A stretch of 64,000 nt of DNA, taken from UBA6197 sp047638075. Lineage in GTDB: Bacteria > Pseudomonadota > Alphaproteobacteria > Rhodobacterales > Rhodobacteraceae. Every line of letters starts with the position of its first letter. Within the stretch, counting starts at the first letter, position 1. Below, piece after piece: positions 48,795 to 56,232 of this stretch. The position numbers and the translations under genes were made by a program. The DNA is taken from NCBI RefSeq assembly GCF_047638075.1, contig NZ_JBLJBV010000021.1, positions 3,138 to 67,137 of the forward strand. The letters are read 5' to 3'. The notes beneath the pieces were generated by a model. That model ran no database searches and was not told the DNA's origin. It was given only the letters and a program-made list of their open reading frames with translations.

Positions 48795-50204
48795 TCAGCA
48801 GGAATAATACATCTGGTATTCTACCGGATGGGGCGTGTGTTCAAAGGCGTAAACCTCTTCCCATTTCAACGCCATGTAGCCGTTGAGCTGATCCTTGGTG
48901 AAGACATCACCGGCCAACAGAAAGTCGTGGTCTTTTTCCAGTTCGACCAGCGCCTCGCGCAATGAGCCACAGACGGTGGGAATTTCGGCCAGTTCCTCGG
49001 GGGGCAGATCATAAAGATCCTTGTCCGACGCCGGGCCGGGGTCGATCTTGTTGCGGATCCCGTCCAGCCCTGCCATCAATAGCGCTGCATGGCAAAGATA
49101 GGGGTTGGCCGCCGGGTCGGGAAAGCGCGCCTCCACCCGTTTCGCCTTGGGCGACTCGGTCCAGGGAATACGAATCGCGCCTGAACGGTTGCGCGCGGAA
49201 TAAGCCCGCAGAACCGGCGCCTCAAAGCCCGGAATCAGCCGCTTGTAGCTGTTGGTCGAAGGGTTGGTGATCGCGTTCAGCGCTTTGGCGTGCTTCAGGA
49301 TGCCGCCAATGAACCACAGCGCCTCTTGCGACAGATCGGCATATTTGTCGCCCGCAAAAATCGGTTTGCCGTCTTTCCAGATCGACATGTTGACATGCAT
49401 GCCGGACCCGTTGTCCCCCTTGATCGGCTTGGGCATGAAGGTTGCCGATTTGCCGTAGGCATGGGCCACGTTGTGGATCACATATTTGTATTTTTGCATG
49501 TTGTCGGCCTGTTCGACCAACCCGCCAAAAAGCATGCCCAGTTCGTGCTGGGTTGAGCCGACCTCATGGTGATGCTTGTCAACGCGGATCCCCATACGCT
49601 TCATCGTTGACAGCATCTCAGCGCGCAGATCCTGGGCGGCGTCCGTCGGGTTTGTCGGAAAGTAGCCGCCCTTGACGCCGGGGCGGTGGCCCGAGTTGCC
49701 CATCTCATATTCAGTGTCGCTGTTCCACGAGGCATCGACCGCATCAACCTCGAATGAGACCTTGTTGATCGCGACGCTAAAACGCACGTCGTCAAACAGG
49801 AAAAACTCGGCCTCGGGCCCCCAGTAAGAGGTATCCCCTATTCCTGTCGATTTAAGATAGGCTTCGGCCTTCAGCGCCGTGCCGCGCGGGTCGCGCGAAT
49901 AGGGCTCGCCGGTGTCGGGTTCGACGACGTTGCAATGCACGCACAGCGTTTTTTCCGCATAGAACGGGTCCAGATAGATCGATTCCGCGTCCGGCATCAG
50001 CTTCATGTCGGACTGGTCGATCGACTTCCAGCCGGCAATCGACGATCCGTCGAACATGAAGCCTTCTTCAAAGAAATCCTCGTCAATCAGATCCGAACAT
50101 AGCGTGACATGCTGCAAGCGCCCGCGCGGGTCTGTGAAGCGCACATCGACGTAATCGACCGCCTCGTCCTTGATCAGCTTGATGACCTCATTAACCTTAC
50201 TCAT
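48795..50204 (-). CDS. glnA: Glutamine synthetase, type I
   Basis: A 469-residue ammonia-assimilating enzyme (glutamate + ATP + NH3 to glutamine), a dodecamer. The beta-grasp N-domain has DVRFTDPRGRLQHVTL, the latch FDGSSIAGW is near residue 52, metal ligands lie in GPEAEFFLFDDVRF and VGSTQHELG, the ATP loop is KPIKGDNGSGMHVNMS, and the Asn264 loop follows. DLYDLPPEE near residue 397 carries the tyrosine that is adenylylated in this class, so GlnE control is likely. It lies downstream of glnB on the same strand. Confidence 0.98.
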   Translation of the reverse strand: MSKVNEVIKLIKDEAVDYVDVRFTDPRGRLQHVTLCSDLIDEDFFEEGFMFDGSSIAGWKSIDQSDMKLMPDAESIYLDPFYAEKTLCVHCNVVEPDTGEPYSRDPRGTALKAEAYLKSTGIGDTSYWGPEAEFFLFDDVRFSVAINKVSFEVDAVDASWNSDTEYEMGNSGHRPGVKGGYFPTNPTDAAQDLRAEMLSTMKRMGIRVDKHHHEVGSTQHELGMLFGGLVEQADNMQKYKYVIHNVAHAYGKSATFMPKPIKGDNGSGMHVNMSIWKDGKPIFAGDKYADLSQEALWFIGGILKHAKALNAITNPSTNSYKRLIPGFEAPVLRAYSARNRSGAIRIPWTESPKAKRVEARFPDPAANPYLCHAALLMAGLDGIRNKIDPGPASDKDLYDLPPEELAEIPTVCGSLREALVELEKDHDFLLAGDVFTKDQLNGYMALKWEEVYAFEHTPHPVEYQMYYSC

Positions 50205-50275
50205 GTGACTGCAACCTTTCGTTAGGGCGTCGGTTTGGGGGCATGCCCCCTGATTGATTGGCTAGGCAGGGCGCG

Positions 50276-50614
50276 TCAAAGCGCATCGTCGCCCGTTTCG
50301 CCGGTCCGGATGCGGATTGCCTGTTCCACCGGCGATACAAAGATCTTGCCGTCACCGATTTTTTCGGTCCGGGCGGCAGAAATGATCGCCTCGATCGCGG
50401 TTTCCACCATATCGTCGGGCAAGACCATTTCGACCTTCACCTTGGGCAGAAAGTCGACGACGTATTCGGCGCCGCGATAAAGCTCTGTATGGCCTTTTTG
50501 GCGCCCAAACCCTTTGACCTCAATCACGCTAAGCCCCTGAATGCCCGCTTCTTGCAGGGCCTCTTTCACGTCATCAAGTTTGAAGGGCTTGATGATTGCT
50601 TCAACCTTTTTCAT
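50276..50614 (-). CDS. glnB: Nitrogen regulatory protein P-II
   Basis: A 112-residue PII signal protein that senses 2-oxoglutarate and ATP/ADP and regulates glutamine synthetase adenylylation and NtrB. MKKVEAIIKPFKLDDVKEAL opens it, the T-loop GHTELYRGAEYVVDFLPK carries the uridylylation site Tyr51 as well as Tyr46, and the C-terminal signature GDGKIFVSPVEQAIRIRTGE is present. It is 71 bases upstream of glnA in the same direction, the conserved glnB-glnA operon of alphaproteobacteria. ATG 50614 is the family start. Confidence 0.97.
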   Translation of the reverse strand: MKKVEAIIKPFKLDDVKEALQEAGIQGLSVIEVKGFGRQKGHTELYRGAEYVVDFLPKVKVEMVLPDDMVETAIEAIISAARTEKIGDGKIFVSPVEQAIRIRTGETGDDAL

Positions 50615-50784
50615 CCGGCCAGACCTCTTTGCGATTGGTGTTGGTGCGTTGTGACCACTTTCAAAGCGGGGGGGCAATCGGCTAGGCTATTTCCACCTTT
50701 CGGGAAAGGCAGATTCCCTCGGTTTTGCCTAAATTTAAGGCGGAAGGCATATTTTTTGGGCGCAACTACAACTTTGAGGGCGCG

Positions 50785-52422
50785 ATGACCCATTTCCTAC
50801 TGACATCTGGTCAGATGCGCGCCGTGGAACAGGCCGCGATCAATATGGGCAGCGTAACGGGGCGTGACCTGATGGAGCGTGCGGGGCAGGGTGTCGTAAG
50901 CGCGATCTTTGCGGCGTGGCCGCAGTTGCAGGCGACGTCGCATCGGGCGGTGGTGCTGTGCGGGCCGGGTAATAACGGGGGCGATGGCTTTGTCATTGCG
51001 CGGCTGTTGACAGAATGGGGCTGGACTGTAGAGGTGTTTTTGTCTGGCGATCCGGCGAAACTGCCGCCCGATGCGCGCAGCAATTATACGCGGTGGTGTG
51101 CGATGGGAGGGGTTCGCCCCCTTGAGCGCGCCGCAGTCAGCCAACTGATTCCCGCGGCCGTTTTTCACGATCCACAACAGATGCCCCCCGTGGCGCGCGC
51201 TCAGGTGGTGGTGGACGCGCTGTTTGGAACCGGGTTGACCCGTAAGGTTGAGGGTTTGGACGGTCTTTTTGACCTCTCTGCGCAGTGCCGCGATCTGGAG
51301 TTTCCGAAATGGATTTCAGTAGATGTGCCGTCCGGGCTTTGTGCGGACAGCGGCAGGGGGCTTGATCGGCAGGTAGAAAAACCACACGCGATCCTGCGCG
51401 CGGATCTGACGGTTACGTTTCAATGGCCAAAGGTGGGGCATTTTCTGGCGTATGGCCCATATTTTTGCGGTCGTGTCGCAGTGGCCGATATCGGGTTGAC
51501 TGCCTGCGACGGTGATCCGCCCTCGATACCGCCTGTTGGCGATTGGCCCAAGCGCCCGGTAACCTTGTCGGGGTTTGCAAACGCCTCAGGAATTCTTGCC
51601 AAGCGGATTGAAGGACACAAATATTCCCACGGCCACGCGTTGGTTTTGTCGGGTGGGGTGGGCAGGGGGGGGGCCGCACGTCTGGCGGCACGCGGCGCGT
51701 TGCGCATCGGTGCGGGGCTGGTAACAGTGGCCTGCCCCCCCGAGGCGTTGACGGAAAATGCCGCGCGGCTGGATGCGGTGATGCTGCGCACGCTGGCAGA
51801 TACGGCGGCCTTTGATGAAATGATTGCGGATACACGGTTGAACGCCTTGCTGTTGGGCCCCGGTCTGGGGGTAGCGCGGGCGCGGGCCATGGTTCCGGCG
51901 GCGCTGGCGGCAAAGCGCGCCTGTGTTCTGGACGCGGACGCGCTGACGGCCTACGCGGGCGCGCCGGATAAGCTGTTCGCGGCGCTGCACAAAAACTGTG
52001 TGCTGACCCCTCACAAAGGTGAATTCACACGCCTGTTCCCCGATATCGCTACGCGACTGGATGCGCCCGCTACCAAGGGCCCCGCCTATTCCAAGGTGGA
52101 CGCCACGCGCGATGCCGCAGCGCGGGCCGGGTGCGTTGTGCTGCTTAAAGGTGTGGATACGGTTATTGCCACCCCCGAGGGTGAGTGCGGCATCAATTCG
52201 GCCCATTACGCGCGCACCGCACCCTGGCTTGCGACGGCTGGGGCGGGCGATGTGCTGGCGGGGTTCGTCACCGGGTTATTGGCGCGGGGAATTGCCCCTT
52301 TTCAGGCGGCATCCACAGCCGCGTGGCTTCATGTCGAAGCTGCGCGCCACATCGGTCCCGGTCTTATCGCCGAGGATTTACCCGATGCGTTGCCGGCCGT
52401 TTTGAGAACGCTTCACGCCTGA
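50785..52422 (+). CDS. nnr: Bifunctional NAD(P)H-hydrate epimerase / ADP-dependent NAD(P)H-hydrate dehydratase
   Basis: A 545-residue fusion that repairs hydrated NADH and NADPH. The N-terminal YjeF_N half (about 1-220) has LVLCGPGNNGGDGFVIAR-like motif (here VVLCGPGNNGGDGFVIA) and FGTGLTRKV, giving epimerase activity. The C-terminal NnrD half (about 250-545) has HKYSHGHALVLSGGVGRGG, LTPHKGEFTRLFPD and the ribokinase-like signature ATAGAGDVLAGFVTGLLARG with the catalytic Asp. Start chosen at ATG 50785 (MTHFLLTSGQMRAVE). It is divergent from glnB and its 3' end overlaps the convergent Hint gene by 10 bases. Confidence 0.95.
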   Translation: MTHFLLTSGQMRAVEQAAINMGSVTGRDLMERAGQGVVSAIFAAWPQLQATSHRAVVLCGPGNNGGDGFVIARLLTEWGWTVEVFLSGDPAKLPPDARSNYTRWCAMGGVRPLERAAVSQLIPAAVFHDPQQMPPVARAQVVVDALFGTGLTRKVEGLDGLFDLSAQCRDLEFPKWISVDVPSGLCADSGRGLDRQVEKPHAILRADLTVTFQWPKVGHFLAYGPYFCGRVAVADIGLTACDGDPPSIPPVGDWPKRPVTLSGFANASGILAKRIEGHKYSHGHALVLSGGVGRGGAARLAARGALRIGAGLVTVACPPEALTENAARLDAVMLRTLADTAAFDEMIADTRLNALLLGPGLGVARARAMVPAALAAKRACVLDADALTAYAGAPDKLFAALHKNCVLTPHKGEFTRLFPDIATRLDAPATKGPAYSKVDATRDAAARAGCVVLLKGVDTVIATPEGECGINSAHYARTAPWLATAGAGDVLAGFVTGLLARGIAPFQAASTAAWLHVEAARHIGPGLIAEDLPDALPAVLRTLHA

Positions 52423-52937
52423 ATGCGGCGGGTCAATGGCGCGGCTTTGGCGGTCACGCGCATCGGCTCGGTGCCGATCTCGACGCCATTGGCATAGAAT
52501 GCCGCCGAAGCGTCCAACGTCAATGTGTAAATCTGCACCCGAACTGATGCTATGGGCGCTATGAACGCATCATCCACCAGACGTTCGACCGGGACGAGCG
52601 CCGATTTCTTCCCGTATAGCACCCGCGCCCGCCAATCACGCAGCAACACCCGCGTTTGCGGTGCCAACAGCAACGCCTGCGTCGGGCGCTCAAACCCCAA
52701 ACAGCAGGACCGAATACCGATCATCGGCCCGACGATCATGGTTTGATGAATATGGGTGATCTTTTGCACGCCAGAATGCGTGACCACACTATCACCGACG
52801 AGTAGATATTCTACCGGAAGCGGGCCTTCCGTTGTGCGCACCTCGCTACCCCGCGCGATACCACCGTAGCGGGTCGAGGTGGGCTGGGGCATGGTGGTTC
52901 CATGCATGGCGTGGTGTCCAGTAATCAGTTTGGCCAT
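52413..52937 (-). CDS. Small Hint-domain protein lacking catalytic residues
   Basis: A 174-residue protein consisting mostly of a Hint-type fold. Block A reads ARGSEVRTTEGPLPVEYLLVGD, so Gly or Ile stands where the nucleophilic Cys should be; block B reads LLLAPQTRVLLRDW, with Thr in place of the conserved His (usually SPxHRxL). YGKKSALVPVERLVDD and FYANGVEIGTEPM later fit the family's C-terminal half. Autoprocessing is thus unlikely. A second Hint protein with partial loss is at 16925-17938. The ATG at 52937 follows AGGAT. The gene lies convergent to nnr and upstream is the tRNA-Leu gene. Function unknown. Confidence 0.75.
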   Translation of the reverse strand: MAKLITGHHAMHGTTMPQPTSTRYGGIARGSEVRTTEGPLPVEYLLVGDSVVTHSGVQKITHIHQTMIVGPMIGIRSCCLGFERPTQALLLAPQTRVLLRDWRARVLYGKKSALVPVERLVDDAFIAPIASVRVQIYTLTLDASAAFYANGVEIGTEPMRVTAKAAPLTRRIQA

Positions 52938-53091
52938 TGTGGTAATCCTACAGTCCCTTTCTTTTACCTTTTCGCAGCAATAAGGCAATAACTGGTTAAT
53001 CGCTGGTCTTTTTCTAGCCTATCTGCTGATCACCCGATCTGTGCTTTTTCGCTCGCCTTTGTGCGAACCACTTGCTAGAAGGCGCCTTGTT

Positions 53092-53175
53092 GCGGGTGTG
53101 GCGGAATTGGTAGACGCACCAGATTTAGGTTCTGGCGCCTTTGGCGTGGGGGTTCGAGTCCCTTCACCCGCACCA
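53092..53175 (+). tRNA. tRNA-Leu (anticodon UAG)
   Basis: The acceptor stem GCGGGTG pairs with CACCCGC, followed by discriminator A and an encoded CCA end. The D-arm contains GGCGGAATTGGTAGACGC, the anticodon stem-loop is CCAGA-TTTAGGT-TCTGG with UAG in the loop, a long variable arm (GCGCCTTTGGCGT) marks a class II tRNA, and the T-loop is GGTTCGAGTCC. Confidence 0.96.
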
Positions 53176-53829
53176 TGTTGATATCATTGATCATTCTCTG
53201 GTTTCTTCTTTGCCTCAGCCTGCGGCACCGGGGCGCGCGACAAGGTCTTTTTCGATGACGGCATCCTCTCCCCTTTTGTGTGGGGCTTGAATCATGCGGG
53301 CCTGACAGCCTTAGGAAACTTAATGTGTCAGTAACCTGACTCCGGAGAAAGCCCGTGATTGAGCGGCTTTTGCGCGCGTCAAGAAAACCACCCCCACGAC
53401 GGCCGAGTTTGAAGCTTGGCTTGATCAGGACGGATCACAAGTCTTTGTCAAATCCCAAACCTGCGAGGCGCTTTGGCAAATTACTGAATACTGAGGCAGT
53501 TTGTTTCTCTTCCAGATTTATGGCGGCGTTGTGATGGGATTCAACACCCCCTCTTATTTTATGTGCGCGGTGGGTATCATGCGATATCGGCGCTGCGGCC
53601 CGCGATAATCATTTCCAAAGAGATGTTGAAACGGTGTCTTCAATCCGGCGGAAAAGACGATGGCAAAGCGCCGGTCCCGTGAAGGGGGCGGGGTGGGCTT
53701 GGTCGCGGTGCGCCGGTTGGGTAAGGTGAAAACATGGTGAATGGCGCGATTTTACCATAAGCCCCGCGGCAAACTGGATTGGCGGGCAAATCCTGAGGGC
53801 GTGCACGAACTCGGTTAAGGAAAACGACG
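53176..53829. other. About 650 bases without a confident gene
   Basis: No full-length gene is supported. Two short protein-like fragments occur on the plus strand: one reading GARDKVFFDDGILSPF around 53230-53335 and one reading TAEFEAWLDQDGSQVFVKSQ around 53395-53490, each ending at a stop and without a ribosome binding site. They look like decayed coding remnants, but I cannot name a parent. The last 100 bases must hold the promoter of the hydrolase gene. Confidence 0.45.
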
Positions 53830-55476
53830 ATGAACAGAATGCTTGCAGCGATCACGACCGTATCCCTGACATTGGGCAGTACCGCCATGGGGCAGACGAC
53901 CGCGCCACTCGGGGCAGGGGCATCAGACCCAAATACCCTTGGCTGGATGCAGGGATTTCCACCGCCTGCGGACAAAACCATCCGTTTTACTGACCCTGAC
54001 TATTTTTCTTTCCCAAAGCTGCGCTGGACCGTGTGCCACTTTCGTGAACTGATGCCGTCCGTCGCCGTCCGAAATGGCACCAATGGGGTAAGCGCGCTTC
54101 CCGCCGACCCTGATGCCGGGTTGGACGCTGTGACCTTTACACCGCTTGGCGGCGGCGCCCCCCTGACGTGGAACGCCGCGTTCGGTATAAACTACACCGA
54201 TGGTATTTTGGTTCTTCACAAGGGCCGCGTTGTTTACGAGCGCTATGATGGGTGTCTGGACAAAGACACCTTGCATGGTGCGATGTCAGTCACGAAAAGC
54301 CTGACCGGGCTTATGGCCGAAGTGCTGGTTGCCGAGGGCAAACTGGACGGAGCGGCGCAGATGGCAGATGTCATTCCCGAACTGGCGGACAGTGCATTTG
54401 GTGATGCCACCGTGGCACAGGTGCTGGAGATGACGACGGCACTGAATTATTCCGAGGATTATGCCGACCCCGATGCCGAAGTCTGGGAATATGCCAAAGC
54501 CGGCAGCCCCCTGCCAGCGCCAGAAGGGCAGAACGGGCCACGCAGCTATTTTGACTATCTCCAGACCGTTCAGAAGAAGGGTGAACATGGCGATGCCTTC
54601 GGCTACAAGACCGTGAATGCGGATGCGGCAGGCTGGTTGATCGCGCGCACCACGGGTATTTCTGCGGCTGACTATTTTTCCAACCGTATCTGGTCGCGGA
54701 TCGGCGCCGAGCGTGAGGCATTCTATACTGTCGATTCCATCGGCACACCTTTTGCGGGCGGGGGGTTCAACGCGACGCTGCGCGACATGGCGCGCTTTGG
54801 CCAGTTGATGCTGAATGAGGGCAATTGGAACGGCGATCAGATCATCCCCGCCGAGGCAATTGCCCGCATCCGTCAGGGTGGCGACACGACCGCCTTCGCC
54901 AGGGCCGGATATGAGTTGCTGCCCGGATGGAGCTATCGCGGCATGTGGTGGATCAGCCATGACGATCACGGCGCGTTTGCGGCGCGCGGCGTGCATGGGC
55001 AGACTGTCTGGGTGGATCCGGCGGCCAACATGGTAATCGTGCGGTTCGCGTCGAACCCGGTTGCGGCAAACGCGGCTAGCGATCCGACTTCGTTACCGGC
55101 ATACCGCGCGGTTGCCGACTACCTCATGGCGCAGGAAGAGGCCCCCCAACTGATCGGACGAGAGTGGATCATCGAGGATATCGCGGGCAGGGGCGTGATC
55201 GACAACAGCCCCGCAAGCCTGCTGTTTCTGCCCGACGGCAGCTTGGCCGGAAATGCCACCTGCAATCGGTTGATCGCCAACTACACAGTGGAAAACGGGG
55301 CGCTGTCCATCGCCCTCGGTGGCGTTACCATGATGGCCTGCCCCCCGGCCCTTATGGAACAAGAGCAACGCCTTTTGGGGTTACTTGCCGCGGTGGACAC
55401 TCACACTGTCGATGATGAAGGCGCCTTGGTGCTGACGACATCGCGCGGAGAAACGATCAAGGCCCGCAGGCGGTAA
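53830..55476 (+). CDS. Secreted serine hydrolase (beta-lactamase fold) with C-terminal META domain
   Basis: A 548-residue exported protein. The signal peptide MNRMLAAITTVSLTLGSTAMG is clear. The beta-lactamase/EstB-like domain (about 75-420) has the nucleophile motif SVTK (Ser153, Lys156), the second motif FGYKTVNADAAGWL, which resembles 6-aminohexanoate-oligomer hydrolase (NylB) types, and GVHGQTVWVDP as the third. A META (HslJ-like) domain follows (about 440-545) with LLFLPDGSLAGNATCNRL and MMACPPALMEQEQ, a common set of residues of that domain. The fusion is unusual. Substrate could be an ester, amide or peptide. The ATG follows AAGGA. Stand-alone gene. Confidence 0.85.
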   Translation: MNRMLAAITTVSLTLGSTAMGQTTAPLGAGASDPNTLGWMQGFPPPADKTIRFTDPDYFSFPKLRWTVCHFRELMPSVAVRNGTNGVSALPADPDAGLDAVTFTPLGGGAPLTWNAAFGINYTDGILVLHKGRVVYERYDGCLDKDTLHGAMSVTKSLTGLMAEVLVAEGKLDGAAQMADVIPELADSAFGDATVAQVLEMTTALNYSEDYADPDAEVWEYAKAGSPLPAPEGQNGPRSYFDYLQTVQKKGEHGDAFGYKTVNADAAGWLIARTTGISAADYFSNRIWSRIGAEREAFYTVDSIGTPFAGGGFNATLRDMARFGQLMLNEGNWNGDQIIPAEAIARIRQGGDTTAFARAGYELLPGWSYRGMWWISHDDHGAFAARGVHGQTVWVDPAANMVIVRFASNPVAANAASDPTSLPAYRAVADYLMAQEEAPQLIGREWIIEDIAGRGVIDNSPASLLFLPDGSLAGNATCNRLIANYTVENGALSIALGGVTMMACPPALMEQEQRLLGLLAAVDTHTVDDEGALVLTTSRGETIKARRR

Positions 55477-55654
55477 TCCGATGCAGATTGAAAATCCCCC
55501 GGCCAGGGACCAGCCAAGGCGCTGATCCTGCCGCTTCGCCGCGTGTTGCACAAATGGAAATAGGGATCCGTTCCGAATTTGGCGCGGTCGCCGTGGCCGG
55601 CGGATCAGCTGTCATGCCTGTCACACGGTTATCAAGCGGGCGCAGGCAATCATA

Positions 55655-56035
55655 CTACGGGGCCGGCACCCGGTTATGATTGTCACGATCGGCCGGGCAT
55701 TCGGGTGCTGGGCAATCAGAGGTGAAGCTGGCCGAGGCTTCCGCAGGGGGAGTTACTGCATAGGAGGCCGCCAAATCGGGGGGAACGTGACGATTGGGAA
55801 GTTTTGGGAACGCTGTCGAATTCGATAGATTAAAGGCTGTCTTGCGCGTCTTTTGGTTGTCGAAGACACCGGCAACCGATGTGATGTTGGTTAGCCCTGC
55901 GGATTTCTCTAGCGTTTCAGCACCTGATATCGTGGCGTGACGGTCTGGAATGGCGCCGCTTTGCATGAAATGCCCTGCAGCCGCTGCCACAAGAAGCGCT
56001 ACACCAACCGGCGCGGCGTTTTGCCTGATCCGCAT
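55655..56035 (-). CDS. Hypothetical exported protein downstream of secA
   Basis: A 126-residue protein with an N-terminal hydrophobic signal or anchor (APVGVALLVAAAAGHFMQ) and a Ser/Pro/Thr-rich remainder ending in SFTSDCPAPECPAD. GGGGGA lies 5-7 bases before the ATG at 56035. I recall proteins of this type next to secA in other Rhodobacterales, where they are longer and continue past the DC motif; here the frame stops about 15 residues after it. It may be a shortened or frameshifted member. Not homologous to any translocase despite position. A secA terminator lies between the two genes. Confidence 0.5.
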   Translation of the reverse strand: MRIRQNAAPVGVALLVAAAAGHFMQSGAIPDRHATISGAETLEKSAGLTNITSVAGVFDNQKTRKTAFNLSNSTAFPKLPNRHVPPDLAASYAVTPPAEASASFTSDCPAPECPADRDNHNRVPAP

Positions 56036-56183
56036 GATTTCCCCCAGATTTCAACTTCTTAAGACAGGGTTAATTGCGAAAAGGGGCGAAGCCATGACGA
56101 GGAAAAGGCATTCTTGGTGATGCCAAACGCCAACGCTTCTTTGATATAAGGGAAAAACCGCCTGTATACGGCTATATAGTGAC

Positions 56184-56205
56184 AAGGGCGGCTTTCGCCG
56201 CCCTT
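56184..56205. terminator. Terminator after secA
   Basis: AAGGGCGGC (56184-56192) pairs perfectly with GCCGCCCTT (56197-56205) around TTTC. It is 28 bases past the secA stop. The T-run is short on the minus strand. Confidence 0.7.
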
Positions 56206-56232
56206 TCAATGCCGTAATCCGTGGCGGATTGG

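Noticed and set aside
53174..53260. Short frame starting at the tRNA CCA end (MLISLIILWF...)
   Set aside because: The ATG overlaps the tRNA 3' end and has no ribosome binding site; it stops after 27 codons.
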